The position numbers and the translations under genes are program-made. The notes below the pieces were generated by a model, which ran no database searches, was not told the DNA's origin, and saw only the letters and a list, made by a program, of their open reading frames with translations. A stretch of DNA of 64,000 nucleotides from Metellina segmentata (lineage: Eukaryota > Arthropoda > Arachnida > Araneae > Tetragnathidae): assembly GCA_947359465.1 (NCBI GenBank), contig OX375879.1:119676557-119740556 (forward strand), in the 5' to 3' direction. This document shows, piece after piece, positions 1 to 11,010 of the stretch. Position 1 is the first letter of the stretch. Every line of letters begins with the position of its first letter.

Positions 1-956
1 CATTATTTGTCTTTAGCTCTCACTAATCACAAGGACGAATGCGTGTTGAATCAGAGAATTAAACAAACCTAACCCAAGATTAGGTAGTTTGTGCACAAAC
101 TAGCTTAAGACTTCAAACACGTTCATGACTTCTGTCGCGGGTTCTGCACCTCTTCACACAATTTGATAGGGTAAAAATGACAAGAAAAAGATTTGTAGGG
201 AGGGTTCTTGGTTTGCTCTTTAAGTTTTCCTTCCACCTAAGAGATTTATGTGGAACGTATGACCTTAATTGTAATATATACACTACTATCAGAATTACCT
301 GGCTTTGCTCGGGTTTAGTTAATTATATGTTGGTTGAAAAGTCATCATGAATTCTTTTTCATAAAATAATGTTAGCATCATTTAAGCGTACGGAAAAATT
401 TTTAATATCCATTTTAACTTCTACATCTTTTGTAGAATTTATTTCGGACGCAAATATGCATATATGTTGTGTCCATCCATATAATCCATTTCATAGTCGT
501 AGTCAAGGCCGAATGATACAGAACGTCGAGGAACACGTCAACGCTCATGGTACCAAGAACATAAAGCAACGGTCCGAGTCGTTACCGAGAAAAACAACCC
601 CACAAAAAAAATGGATCCTCCCCCGAATTTCCGCAGCGTCCAAATACTTTTGAACATTTACGAGTGCATATCAAATTTCGACGGTTAAGAGATTAGAGCA
701 TGAGAAAGGAAAAAAAACCATATCAGAAGAATCTATCAAACTTTTTGATTTTGTATTCTCTAAACTTGTTCAGTCCTTCTTCAGCAGCGCTTCTAGCTGT
801 GGTAGTACAAGTACGGTACCACTCCTCTCTTGTGTAGTGATCAGGATCTTTGTTAAGTCTCTGATTATTGGCCGAATAGCCTTATGTGGCAGTAGCCATA
901 CGCCATAAATCTTTAAGTTGGTGCAAGGTACAAGACGTGCACTAGGGTGGGCCGAA
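1..956. other. No gene recognised; dispersed-repeat scraps
   Basis: I find no recognisable gene here. A 94-codon open frame at 369-653 (+) has no motif I know and atypical composition for a conserved protein, so I do not call it. Around 288-318 lies a short TTACC-GGCTTTGCTCGGGTT motif. It recurs in variant form near 46990 and, inverted, near 28675, so it marks a dispersed repeat family. Confidence 0.4.
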
Positions 957-1200
957 AAAACTAAAATTTTTTTTTCAAGTCGTAATACCGCCGAAAAGTT
1001 TCGAATTTGGAAGACTAAAAAAGGGTAAAAAAAGAAATAAAATCGGTTTATATCTTCCGGTCGCGCATGTGCTCTAAAATTTGCCGAAATTTGGAAAAAA
1101 TCAGATTTTTACGATAATTTTTTAACTATTTTAAATTAACCTCTTCTCGAATGTAATAGCTCAAATTCTTATGTAATAGAACCACAGAAAATTAATGCTT
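957..1200. repeat. Possible terminal region of an old DNA transposon
   Basis: The stretch opens with AGGGTGGGCCGAAAAAACTA followed by an A/T-rich run. It looks like the end of a DNA transposon and lies just before the decayed coding sequence that starts near 1227. A weaker AGGGTGGTC-type start occurs at 21613. I could not find a matching inverted end after 20085, so this is a suggestion only. Confidence 0.2.
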
Positions 1201-1226
1201 AAATATTATTTAAATCCATCAACCTC

Positions 1227-1985
1227 TTGTCGCGCATTTTCTTCAAAGTTAATGAAATTTTGAAAAAAATTACAAATAAAGGTAGATTAGAGTTCAAGGA
1301 GAAAAAAAATACCAGCTTACAACTACCGACTTACTTCTATAAAGATAGCGAAACCGACCTAGATTTTAAAGTGCCAAAAAAAAATTTCCTTCAATACTTG
1401 TCAGATGAGAATTGAGTTAAAATCTACTGCATAGCTGCGCGATCGTTATGGAATTTCTGATCGCGCTACTGATGCAATCGCATCAAGTGTTTTGCAAGAC
1501 GTTGGATGAATTACCGATCCTGACGTCTCACATGTAATATACAAAAACAAAGTAAGACGAGAAACAAAAACTGTTAGGGCTGAATTCTGTAGTAAATATG
1601 ACGAATTTCCACTACAAAGTCTATATTTGGATGGAAGGAAGGACGACACGTTAGTGGTAGATCTAATTCATTCGAAAAGGTTCTGTAGAGTAAAAAAGGA
1701 GGAGCATTACTCGCGCTAATTGAAGAACCTGGTTCAGTCTACATCGGCCATGTTACTCTAACTTCTGAAGGTATTGTCACTTCTACTATTTCTTATCTGT
1801 CTGGTCGTGGAATTTCTCTTGAAAAATTAGTTGGCATAGGATGTGATGGCACTAATGTTAATACAGGTTGGAAAAACGGTCTGATTCGCCGAATTGAAAT
1901 ACATTTGGTGAAACCGTTACAATGAGCAGTTTGCCTTCTCCATTTCAATGAACTGCCATCCCGGCATCTGTCTTAATATCTATAC
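1227..1985 (+). pseudogene. Decayed repeat-associated coding sequence, 5' part
   Basis: A readable protein runs through here with breaks. Segments include DRYGISDRATDAIAS (from 1441), YLDGRKDDTLVVDLIHSKR, EEHYS then, after a +1 shift near 1713, LIEEPGSVYIGHVTL, and IGCDGTNVNTGWKNGLIRR. In-frame stops follow QDVG and KPLQ. The wording matches a large family of uncharacterised proteins common in spider and hydra genomes, as I recall it; no enzyme motif is visible. The 3' part resumes at 19151, because a hAT element inserted at 1985/1986. The 1227-1415 stretch may be the N-terminal portion, but that is less sure. Dead copy. Confidence 0.55.
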
Positions 1986-2067
1986 CAGAGATGGCGAAAC
2001 TATGACCCACGCACACTTTTTAAATGACCCACGCATAGATTTTTATCATCATATTTCATCATATATA
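1986..2067 (+). mobile_element. hAT copy 1, 5' terminus
   Basis: The end CAGAGATGGCGAAAC, followed by a run with ACCCACGCA twice, matches the 5' end of the better-preserved hAT copy at 34086 (CAGGGATGGCGAACC). The eight bases before it, ATCTATAC, match six of eight with ATGTAGAC at 19151-19158, directly after the candidate 3' end. Eight-base duplications are the rule for hAT. The element is broken at 2067/2068 by LTR element A and resumes at 12026. Confidence 0.65.
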
Positions 2068-2342
2068 TGGGCAGACAGAGAGCTTGATAGTAATCACATT
2101 TAATTAAATAAAATAGGGACAGTTACAATATGGGGAAGGGTAACAGAGAATGGCCACATCGGGCATGGCATCGTACATCATGATCACAAAGCACTACTTT
2201 TGCGTGGAAGTGTTCAGGGCGCTTTTATACCCTGTACGTGGTGATGTCATAGTTCTGGCTGCTGATTGGCTCGTCGACTTTGGCGGGAACCAGGCGCGCT
2301 GTGTAGTCTGGGAAAAGGGTAATAGTGGCTGCCATCTCTACA
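2068..2342 (-). repeat. Element A, 3' LTR (minus-strand element)
   Basis: This 275-bp copy matches 11746-12025 with about four substitutions plus a 5-bp gap. On the plus strand it begins TGGGCAGACAGAG and ends CTACA. The flanks are TATA at 2064-2067 and TATA at 12026-12029, a 4-bp target duplication. The internal region reads on the minus strand, so this is the downstream LTR. Confidence 0.9.
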
Positions 2343-2878
2343 TCTCGGCCTTTCCTGACATGGACCTGTCCTCAGGGCCACATCACTTCGATGGAAGATC
2401 TGGAAGAAATAAGGGGAAAAAAAACAGAAAGGCGACTGCAGTGAATCTGATCCTTGCGATATCAACAGTTACGTCGTGCGTCGTAATACTTTATATCCTC
2501 GAAAATTGTCCACTGAATTCTTCGTCGTGGATGTGGTCATGAGCATCGTAATCATCGTCATCGTAAAGTACTTCGTAGAGGATTTCGAGTACGTGAAAGA
2601 ATTATTTTGAGCACTTGTGGGATGCTCCGTCGTGTGTTGATCGCTGTTCTGAAAATGCACTGGTCGGCCTGTACGATTTTCCTGTAAATCTTTTTTCTTC
2701 AAAGCACATATTTTAAGTTGTGAAGAGAAAAACAGAAGAAAGCACAAAATGTCTTGAAAATACTGTAGACACACATATAATAACTTGAAATACTGTAGAC
2801 ACACTTGAAATCACATTGAAGAAACACATGTATAAACACTGAATATGTACAGTTAAATGTAAACTACACAGTACTGTT
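2343..2878 (-). other. Element A: gap where integrase should be
   Basis: Between the end of the RNase H frame (2879) and the LTR there are only about 536 bp, with no integrase zinc finger or DDE core in any frame. A purine-rich minus-strand tract next to the LTR (2343-2362) fits a polypurine tract. Integrase has therefore been deleted from this copy. Confidence 0.6.
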
Positions 2879-4678
2879 TTAGATGTTATTTTTCACTATA
2901 TAATTGTCGTGTGGGGAGGTTTTCAAAAGTTGTTTAATGGTTCTTATGTGTTCATCTGTTTCTTGTGCCTTTTCAACTTTAAGGACAATACTATCCTGAA
3001 TTAACAAGCACACTGGATGTCTACTTAATGCATCGACATGACGCATACGAGAATTAGGTCTGTGTTTAATAGTATATTGAAATTCTTCTAGCATTAAGGC
3101 CCATCGTACTATTTTGTTGCAAATATCTTTTTTGCCCATTGTTTGTTTAAATGCAATACAGTCAGTGATTACTTTAAATGGGATACCTAGAAAACAAACA
3201 CGAAATTGCTTTAAAGCTTCAATCACTGCTAACACTTCTAATTCAAAGCTAGAGTACTTACGTTCGGTTTCTGACGTCTTACGGCTCATGTAACACACTG
3301 GATGGTATTGGTTGTCCTGACTAGAGCGCTGCATCAGAATAGCACCATAACCGTCAAAACTGGCGTCTGTGTGAACTTCAGTGTCACTTTGCGGGTTGTG
3401 CATGCATAGAACAGGTTCAAAACACAGTATACGTTTGAGCTCGTGAAACGCGTTTTGGGCATCTGGTCCAAAACTGAACGCTATGTGTTTGCGAAGGAGG
3501 TCACTCAATGGTTTAGCGATAACTGAATAATTATAAATGAATTTACGAAAAAAGGATGTAAGTCCGATATAACGTTGGACATCTTTGATACAGGTAGGCT
3601 TCGGGAAATTTTGAACAGCTTTTACTTTATTTGCGGAAGGATACAACTTCCCATCTTTGATTTCATGACCTAAAAATTCAATTTCACGGTGCAAAAATTT
3701 ACATTTTTTCATATTAAGTTGCAGTCCATATTCGGATGCAGTTTTAAACACCTGTTTGAGCTTATTTAGACCCTCGTGTTCATTTTCAGAGCATACTATT
3801 ATATCATCCATGTAAAGAAGAATTGTACTGTTCTTTAAAAGTTCACGAAATACACAGTCAATGTATCTGGAAAAACACGCAGGACTGTTACTGAGACCAA
3901 ATGAAACTTTTTTAAATTCGTAATGTCCTTCATGGGTGACGAATGTAGTATACTTTTGACTAGAAGTAGCGACATTAACGTGAAAGAATCCGTTTCGTAA
4001 ATCGAGAGTACTAAACACCTTTGCGGAACCCACTTTATCCAAAACTTCAGAAATTATTGGCATGGGATAATGTTCGCGTAATATGCGTTTGTTTAGTCTA
4101 CGATAATCAACGCATAAACGATGTGAATTGTCCTTCTTTTTCACGAGAACTATGGGGGGATGCGTAGTTCGAAGTTGATCTGCGTTTTATATCGTCGGAC
4201 AGCCATTGTGAAACTTGTGCCTCGACGATAACCTTTTCCTTAGGAGCGAGCCTTCGTGGTTGTGAACACACTGGTGTGGGATCGTTTAAAACGATCGACA
4301 TTTCAACGTCAACAGATTTAGTTTTTTTGGGCTTAAAGTTTTCGATTAGAGATGCAGTTTCTGTTCGGATTTGTACATTCGAAATGTGACTTAAGTCAAC
4401 TGGAGATTGATCGATAACATTTGCAATGTTAATTAAAAACGAATCAGAATGCCTTTCAAGTTTAATTGTGTTGCAGTTAATAGTTAGTGTACCTTGCTGT
4501 ATTATGTCAGTACCAATAATACAATCGTAAGCGAGGTGTGCATTTTGAACAACACAAACACTGGAAGTGAAGTCTGAGTCGTCAATAGTAATGGTAGTTT
4601 CAAATGTTCCAACAGGGTTTATGGAAGCATTTCCTATACCGCTAAGCGAATAGTTGTATTATTTAACTGAGGAGGCAT
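2879..4678 (-). pseudogene. Element A pol: protease tail, RT and RNase H, frameshifted
   Basis: Minus-strand Ty3/gypsy pol. It carries the RT motifs CVDYRRLNK, FSTLDLRNGFFHV, FGLSNSPACF, YMDD and FLGHEI, then RNase H (VHTDASFDGYGAIL, KYSSFELEVLAVIEAL, DALSRHP). The RT N-terminus (SQPRRLAPKEKVIVEAQVSQ) sits in another frame, with a shift near 4150. The rest of the protease (DCIIGTDIIQQGTLTIN) is in a further frame around 4500. Translation ends at 2879 with no integrase. The catalytic YMDD is kept, but the breaks mean no full product. It is part of the insertion bounded by LTRs at 2068-2342 and 11746-12025. Confidence 0.85.
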
Positions 4679-5734
4679 TTATAATTTTCCGTAAACACTA
4701 TGTTTCAGGAGAGTTTTTTGTCTACCTGTGTCGATTAATGCGTTCACGTCAAAATTTTGAACTTTAACAGGTTTTGTCAAAATGTTTTTTGACTGAACAA
4801 AATTCCCGATGGCTACATTCTGGCGACTGTTGTTCACAGGACAATCTTTCGAAATATGGTTGGCAAATCGGTTACAGTTAAAGCATTTCTTGCCTTTGTC
4901 TTTGTTGGGACAGTTCGTGGCGTTATGCGACTTATCACCGCAACCAAAACAACGTTGGATGGATGTACTTTTATCGGATTGAGATCTATCTGAATGTCGT
5001 TCGGGTCGTCGGAAAAATCTTTTATTGTCCAGAAATTTACGTTGAGGAGCCGTATTTAAACGCCTATCGTTACCAGAGAAAAGGTTGATACGTTTATTAA
5101 AGTAAAGTTTTTCAAAAGTTCTCAACTTTTCTTTAAACTCGGGAATATTCTTAGCACCATACAAAATAATTTTGTGAGCACATACCACCAATAACATATT
5201 CAAGTAAAGATAAATCATCGAAATAACCATGAGAAGCAATTTGGCGCATAGAAATAAAATACTCGGAAAGTGTTTCGTTTGATTTAAGTTGACGGGCAAC
5301 TAGTAACTTGTGTATATCAAGAGAAGAAACTTTAGTGCTAAATTCTAATAATAAATTTTCTTTCAAAATTGCCCAAGTAGTGACTTGTTTTAACGTAGTC
5401 ACAAAGAGTTCAGCTGGATCGGCTAGCGCTTTTTTAGTTACTAAAATTTTTGATACATCAGAGTAAATACAGTAAGTTTCAAAAATTTCTTCCAAGTCAC
5501 TTAAAAATAATGTAATATGATACGAATCTTTACCAGAAATTTTTTTCACAGTATCAATAATATCTTTCAAAGAATAATTAAAAGAGGGTTAATTCGAAAA
5601 TGCTTGATTAAAAGGATTCATTGCGACATCTCTAGAAATTGGTGACTGAGACTGTTGGTTATTGTCATCAGAGTTAAATCGCGAGGTTGCTGATTGCATC
5701 ATGTGTGTATTTACGTTTTCCGAAGATCGGACAG
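4679..5734 (-). pseudogene. Element A gag (capsid, two zinc knuckles) and protease start
   Basis: On the minus strand this continues gag from 11011, after removing element B. There is an in-frame TAA at 5589-5591, capsid-like sequence at 5151-5570, then a frameshift near 5180. Next come two CX2CX4HX4C zinc knuckles (CFGCGDKSHNATNC and CFNCNRFANHISKDC, about 4845-4955) and the protease signature ALIDTGRQ near 4735. It is homologous to the open frame of element C. The Ser usually found after DTG is Arg here. Nonfunctional. Confidence 0.8.
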
Positions 5735-6180
5735 TGTAAGGTTCGCCATCTCGCATCTTACAAGAAGTGAAACGCCAAGTTGGCAACCCTACATAGAAAA
5801 CGCCAAACTGGCAACCTAAGAACAAAGCTTTTTCAATTAAAAAAAACGTTCACAAGATTTCAAGCCGAGGAGAAGTGCGGCAAAAGCCAATTATAAAAGT
5901 CAGAGCAATAAATAACTACCGAGACAAGTAAAAGATAAAATCCATCTTTAGAACAGGAGATGAAGTAAAGATTTTATACAGCCGGTGGGAGGAAAGTTAC
6001 ACTTTTGAATGCCTATCCAAATGTAATTGCTACTTTATACTACATGTAAGTTACGTGACGATCGATTAAATTTAGTAAAATATACTCCAAATATAGAATT
6101 TTGACTCTGTGTCTTTTGAGTTTTTTGACTAAACTTTCACGACGGAGTTCATCAACAACCATCGGCCTCGGACCACTACT
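5735..6180 (+). repeat. Element B, 5' LTR
   Basis: This 446-bp copy matches 10567-11010 at about 98-99% (roughly six substitutions and a 2-bp gap). It starts TGTAAGGTTCGCC and ends GACCACTACT. It is flanked by GACAG at 5730-5734, and the same five bases follow the 3' LTR at 11011-11015. The LTR contains a pair of AACGCCAA-TTGGCAACC direct repeats near its start. Confidence 0.92.
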
Positions 6181-6210
6181 GGCGCAGTCGACAGGATCTT
6201 CGAACCCTGG
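6180..6210 (+). other. Element B primer binding site (tRNA-Ser type)
   Basis: TGGCGCAGTCGACAGGAT followed by TTCGAACC begins on the last LTR base. It is complementary to the 3' end of an insect-type tRNA-Ser (CCA end plus acceptor and T-arm), as used by Drosophila 297 and 17.6. The tRNA match is from memory of tRNA sequence. Confidence 0.75.
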
Positions 6211-6621
6211 AAATGAAGGTGAGAGCTCATCCTGAGTTTTTATTTTTTAATTCATGCAACTCCCACACAATTACGGAGCGAAAGTAGACTTTGTTGAAAT
6301 CTAATGCTATTCATTTTGTTTAGAACACTTACGTGTTATGTGCACCACAGTGCAAATTTTATTTAGCACACCATGTGTTAATTAGATTAATGGTTAATTG
6401 TGAAACAGTTCATCAGAACTAGATACTTTTTGTGTTATTGGGTTAGAGAATAACTATTTCGTTTTGGAAAACGGGGATTTCTGCGAATGCTTGTCGCTAA
6501 GGCGTAAAGTTAATATAAATCATAATTTTAGACTATTTAGAGTGAGGTTTCCAACCTTTTTATTTTTTTTATTTCTGCATTCTGTGGCGTAAATTTAATT
6601 CCTGAGTTAAATTTGTTTGGG
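6211..6621 (+). other. Element B leader
   Basis: Noncoding leader between the primer binding site and the first ATG of the pol frame. I see no gene. It is far shorter than a usual gag gene, in line with the missing capsid noted for the following frame. Confidence 0.5.
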
Positions 6622-9600
6622 ATGGCGTTTCTCGCGAAAGCAAGGAAGGAGGATTTGAAGGTGTTGGCAGATGAATTGGGGTTAAATGTGTTGCCGCGAC
6701 ACAAAATCATCGATATAAAGAACTCAATATTGAACAGCGAAGAATATGAACAGGAGTTTACCGAAAATCTTTTAAAAAGTATCATAACAGATCGGAAAAA
6801 TGCCGAGGAAAGGCGTTTCTTGGCTGAAAGTGAGGAAAAGCGCCTCGCTGCTGAAACTGAGCAAAAGCGCATCGCTGCTGAGTCTGAAGAAAGACGTTTT
6901 GTGATGGAACTCGAGAAACGTTCTGCTTTCGAGTTAGAAAAGCTAGGAAGAAGACAAACTTCAGCAGTTGTGAGCAATATTGGAGCCCAAGACGCTACAA
7001 CATCATGTGCAAGGGAAGACACGGTGGAGCCTCCATCGATGTTGACGGCAAAAGTGACCGTTCCAGTCACAAAGCCTGTAGAATACCAAAGAGGTATTGA
7101 TGAACTCAAGATAGTGAGTTTAAAAAGCGGTAATAATATCTTCGACGGTATTATCGACTCTGGAGCGCAGATTTCAGTCATCCGGGCTGATCTGATTGAG
7201 GATTCTCAAAATGAAGGGGAAGGAAAAATTAAAATTGTATCCGCATTTGGTGAGACAGAAATGGCACCTCTCAAGATAATCCATGTGAAAATCAATGACG
7301 GACGACACGGAGAAATCCCAGTGACATGTGCAGTGTCTGAAAAATTAGTAAGCGACATGCTCATAAGCGTTTCAACGTATGACGCTTTAAACTCGAATGT
7401 GGAACTTTATGGCAATATTATTAGGCAAGAAGGGGTTTCTCGAGTTGGAGAAATTTATTCAGTTTCGTCCTTAAACGAACTTACCTTGGCCCGTAGTGAC
7501 ACCGCAAATCCCCCCGGGGTTAATGAGAAACGGAACGAGTTCGTGCAATTTCAATTGGAAGATGAAAGTTTAAAGGATATTTGGGAATTAGCAAGAAATA
7601 GAAGAAATGAATTCGAAGTGCAAGATGGGTTATTGGTACACTCAGAAATCGTAGGAGAGAAAATTCAGCAGGTAGTTTTGCCTAAATTTAAAAGGCCGTA
7701 TGTCCTAAAAATGGCACACGAAATTCCATTGGCCGGTCATTTAGGAGAACAGAAAACCAAACAACGGATAAAATATTCCTTTTACTGGCCGAATATCAAG
7801 ATTGATGTCAAACATTTTTGTGAAAGCTGCAAGGTCTGCCAGCTACGTAGAGGTACCACTTACAATGACAGAATTCCTATCCAACCTATTGTGAGACCTG
7901 AAAATCCTTTTGAAGTGTGGAGTGTAGATTGTATTGGTCCCCTAGAGCCACCATCATCAAGAGGGCACAAGTTTATCGTTTGTGCTGTGGATTTGTGCAC
8001 GAGATGGGCGGAAGCCATACCAGTCAAGAACATTACTGCGAAAACAACTTGCGACGTCCTGATGAAGATTTTCTCCCAGACGGGGTTTCCTAAAACTATC
8101 TGTACCGATCAAGGGACAAATTTCACAGCACAGCTCACCAAGGGCTTCATGCAAGTTATCGGGGTGTCACCAAGATTTTCAACTCCGGGGCATCCAGAAA
8201 GCATAGGAGCCGTGGAGAGATGGAACAAAACCCTGAAGGATATGCTCAGTAAGAACATACAAGAAAATGGTCGACAATGGGATATTCATCTCCCTTTATT
8301 ACTATTCGCATACAGAGAAGTACCTCACAGTACCACGGGAGTATCGCCATTTCAGTTGGTGTATGGAAGGTTACCTCCAGGTCCATTAAAATTAATTAAG
8401 GAGAGTTGGTTAGGAGAAACCGAAATTCCAACAGGAGCATCTCCTTCTGTTGAAAAATACTTAGAAGACCTTCGTCAAAGGATGAAAACGGCACACGAGA
8501 TTGCCGCAGGGAATGCCGAAAAGGCACAAGGCTATTACACATCTAAATATAATCTGAGAGCGAGAGAAAAGACTTTCAAGGTTGGTGATAAGGTACTGAT
8601 CCTTATTCCATCTTCTAGTCACAAACTTCTGAAGAACTGGTCAGGACCTGCAACGATTATCCAGTTAACTCGACCTCATTCTGCGTTGGTCGAGATGGAG
8701 GATAAAAGCCGAAAAGAGCTGCATTTCAACAAACTACGACCTTATATAGCCCGAGTTGAACAGGTGGGGTTGATTTTCGAACAAGATCAGGACTTTGGGG
8801 AAATCTTTTATGCCCCTACTCGAAATAAGAGTCAATCTGCAGACGATATTAAGGGTCATGTGTTCCAGACTACAGAGGCGTTGGGCGAAGAACAGCGACA
8901 CCAATTAGTTCAGACCTTGGAAGGGTTTCGAGAAATTTTCAGTGCACGACCTGGCCGAGCCAGAGTTGATGGACATTCAATCAAACTAACTAAAGATTGT
9001 GTGCCAAAGAAAATGCATCCCTATCGGGTTCCCATCGCCTTACAAACCGAGGTGGATCGCCAAATCCAAGAGTTACTTGAACAAGGACTGATTGAAGAGA
9101 GTGACAGTGAGTGGGCACACCCAGTCGTCTGTGTGGCCAAAAAGGACGGAAGTATAAGACTTTGCGTCGACTTTCGAGTTTTGAACAGTTTTACTGTCCC
9201 GGATGCTTATCCAATGCAACAGGCCACCGACTTACTATTTGAAATTGGTAGTGCTCCTTTCATCAGCGTTCTAGATTTGACAAAGGGTTATTGGCAAATC
9301 CCTTTAGAAGAAGAAGCTAAACCATATTCGGCATTTGTGACACACTCTGGTCATTTTCAATGGAACGTTTTACCATTTGGACTTAAAAATGCTGGAAGTA
9401 CGTTCCAAAAGTCCATAGACAAAGTACTTAAGACACACAGAAAGTACTGCCGTGCGTATATCGACGATCTGGCCATTTTTTCCAGCTCGTGGGAGAATCA
9501 CTTGCGTCACATCAGAGACGTGCTGAGAACTCTACAGACCGTTGGATTAACAGTCAATCTTAAAAAGTGCGAGTTCGGTAAAAAACAAGTGAAGTTCCTG

Positions 9601-10275
9601 GGACACATTGTAGGTTCCGGAAGACATGCACCAGATCCCCAGAAAATCGAGGCCATGCAGAACTTAGCACGTCCAACTACTAAGAAAGAGTTAAGAGGCA
9701 TAATTGGTCTGGCAAGCTACTATCGGGAGTACATTCAGGATTTCTCGTCCTTGGTTTTACCCTTAACAAACTTAACAAAGAAAAGGGTGCCCAACAAAAT
9801 ACCTTGGAGTGATGAAGAGGAAGCAAGCTTCCAACAATTGAAGCAAAGGCTGACGGAAATTCCATTCTTATATACTCCAGTGTTAGATCAGCCATACCAG
9901 TTGTACACCGATGCTTCTGCAACAGCGATTGGAGCGTGTCTAGCTCAGCAAGACGAAGACGGAAAAGAACGTCCTATCGCCTTTTACAGTAGAAAACTCA
10001 CCCCATGCCAAACTCGTTGGGCCACTATCGAACGGGAGGCGTATGCTGTTCTAAGTGCGTTGAAAAAATTTGACACTTGGATATTTGGAGCACAAGTCCA
10101 AATTGTCTCCGATCATAACCCCCTTACTTATTTGACCCAGGGAATGCCACAGGGTGCAAAACTTGCACGTTGGGCTTTGGCATTGCAAAGATATAACATG
10201 AATATATTGTACAGAAAGGGTAGTAAGCATGGCAATGCAGATGCCTTATCGCGCATCAAAATTGATGAACCCTAG
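6622..10275 (+). CDS. Ty3/gypsy-type polyprotein with PR-INT-RT-RH order (Gmr1-like)
   Basis: One uninterrupted frame of 1217 codons, from the first ATG at 6622 (the frame also opens at an upstream TTG). Order: an N-terminal stretch with a Glu/Arg-rich coiled coil (about residues 45-115); a retropepsin with IIDSGAQ near residue 178; an integrase zinc finger HX-H-CX2C (about 365-402); an integrase core with D (WSVDCIGP, ~436), D (ICTDQGTNF, ~496) and E (GAVERWN) spaced D-35-E; RT with LCVDFRVLN, FISVLDLTKGYWQ, FGLKNAGSTF and YIDD (~946-949); and RNase H with YTDASATAIGA, EREAYAVL and SDHNPLTY. Integrase lies before RT, as in copia elements, yet the RT and RNase H are gypsy-type; this is the hallmark of the Gmr1 group. 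There is no capsid or CCHC knuckle, so Gag appears deleted. All catalytic residues I can see are present. Confidence 0.93.
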   Translation: MAFLAKARKEDLKVLADELGLNVLPRHKIIDIKNSILNSEEYEQEFTENLLKSIITDRKNAEERRFLAESEEKRLAAETEQKRIAAESEERRFVMELEKRSAFELEKLGRRQTSAVVSNIGAQDATTSCAREDTVEPPSMLTAKVTVPVTKPVEYQRGIDELKIVSLKSGNNIFDGIIDSGAQISVIRADLIEDSQNEGEGKIKIVSAFGETEMAPLKIIHVKINDGRHGEIPVTCAVSEKLVSDMLISVSTYDALNSNVELYGNIIRQEGVSRVGEIYSVSSLNELTLARSDTANPPGVNEKRNEFVQFQLEDESLKDIWELARNRRNEFEVQDGLLVHSEIVGEKIQQVVLPKFKRPYVLKMAHEIPLAGHLGEQKTKQRIKYSFYWPNIKIDVKHFCESCKVCQLRRGTTYNDRIPIQPIVRPENPFEVWSVDCIGPLEPPSSRGHKFIVCAVDLCTRWAEAIPVKNITAKTTCDVLMKIFSQTGFPKTICTDQGTNFTAQLTKGFMQVIGVSPRFSTPGHPESIGAVERWNKTLKDMLSKNIQENGRQWDIHLPLLLFAYREVPHSTTGVSPFQLVYGRLPPGPLKLIKESWLGETEIPTGASPSVEKYLEDLRQRMKTAHEIAAGNAEKAQGYYTSKYNLRAREKTFKVGDKVLILIPSSSHKLLKNWSGPATIIQLTRPHSALVEMEDKSRKELHFNKLRPYIARVEQVGLIFEQDQDFGEIFYAPTRNKSQSADDIKGHVFQTTEALGEEQRHQLVQTLEGFREIFSARPGRARVDGHSIKLTKDCVPKKMHPYRVPIALQTEVDRQIQELLEQGLIEESDSEWAHPVVCVAKKDGSIRLCVDFRVLNSFTVPDAYPMQQATDLLFEIGSAPFISVLDLTKGYWQIPLEEEAKPYSAFVTHSGHFQWNVLPFGLKNAGSTFQKSIDKVLKTHRKYCRAYIDDLAIFSSSWENHLRHIRDVLRTLQTVGLTVNLKKCEFGKKQVKFLGHIVGSGRHAPDPQKIEAMQNLARPTTKKELRGIIGLASYYREYIQDFSSLVLPLTNLTKKRVPNKIPWSDEEEASFQQLKQRLTEIPFLYTPVLDQPYQLYTDASATAIGACLAQQDEDGKERPIAFYSRKLTPCQTRWATIEREAYAVLSALKKFDTWIFGAQVQIVSDHNPLTYLTQGMPQGAKLARWALALQRYNMNILYRKGSKHGNADALSRIKIDEP

Positions 10276-10566
10276 TTTTTATTCAGTTTATATAAATATG
10301 TATATATATTTTTTTCTTCTCAAAACTGTAATCTGATTTAGATAATTTTGATAACGTTCTTGTGTCTTGTATTATGTATTTTATGTGGGAGTTCATGAAT
10401 GTTAGTGTAGATATTTTTTTGAGCTCTCACGCTTCTCTCGAAGGACTGGATATCGTAATGAAGACCAGCTAATTAATTATGACTTTTAGTTATGATTCTA
10501 GATGGCGATTGGCAGCAGCATCATCACTTATGACTTAAGTGATGGATGTGCTTCCCCGGAGGGACA
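10276..10566 (+). other. Element B 3' untranslated part and polypurine tract
   Basis: AT-rich noncoding sequence follows the RNase H stop. A CCCCGGAGGGA stretch directly before the 3' LTR is the best polypurine-tract candidate. No envelope frame is present. Confidence 0.5.
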
Positions 10567-11010
10567 TGTAAGGTTCGCCATCTCGCATCTTACAAGAAGT
10601 GAAACGCCAAGTTGGCAACCCTACATAGAAAACGCCAAACTGGCAACCTAAGAACAAAGCTTTTTCAATTAAAAGAAACGTCCACAAGATTTCAAGCCGA
10701 GGAAGTGCGGCAAAAGCCAATTAAAAAAGTCAGAGCAATAAATAACTACCGAGACAAGTAAAAGATAAAATCCATCTTTAGAACAGGAGATAAAGTAAAG
10801 ATTTTATACAGCCGGTGGGAGGAAAGTTACACTTTTGAATGCCTATCCAAATGTAATTGCTACTTTATACTACATGTAACTTACGTGACGATCGATTAAA
10901 TTTAGTAAAATATACTCCAAATATAGAATTTTGACTCTGTGTCTTTTGAGTTTTTTGACTAAACTTTCACGACGGAGTTCATCAACAACCATCGGCCTCG
11001 GACCACTACT
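10567..11010 (+). repeat. Element B, 3' LTR
   Basis: 444 bp, a near-copy of 5735-6180. It is followed by GACAG (11011-11015), completing the 5-bp target duplication. Removing B and one GACAG rejoins element A's gag without a frame break. Confidence 0.92.

Noticed and set aside
2150..2542. 130-codon plus-strand ORF
   Set aside because: Spans the LTR of element A and its edge; chance frame.
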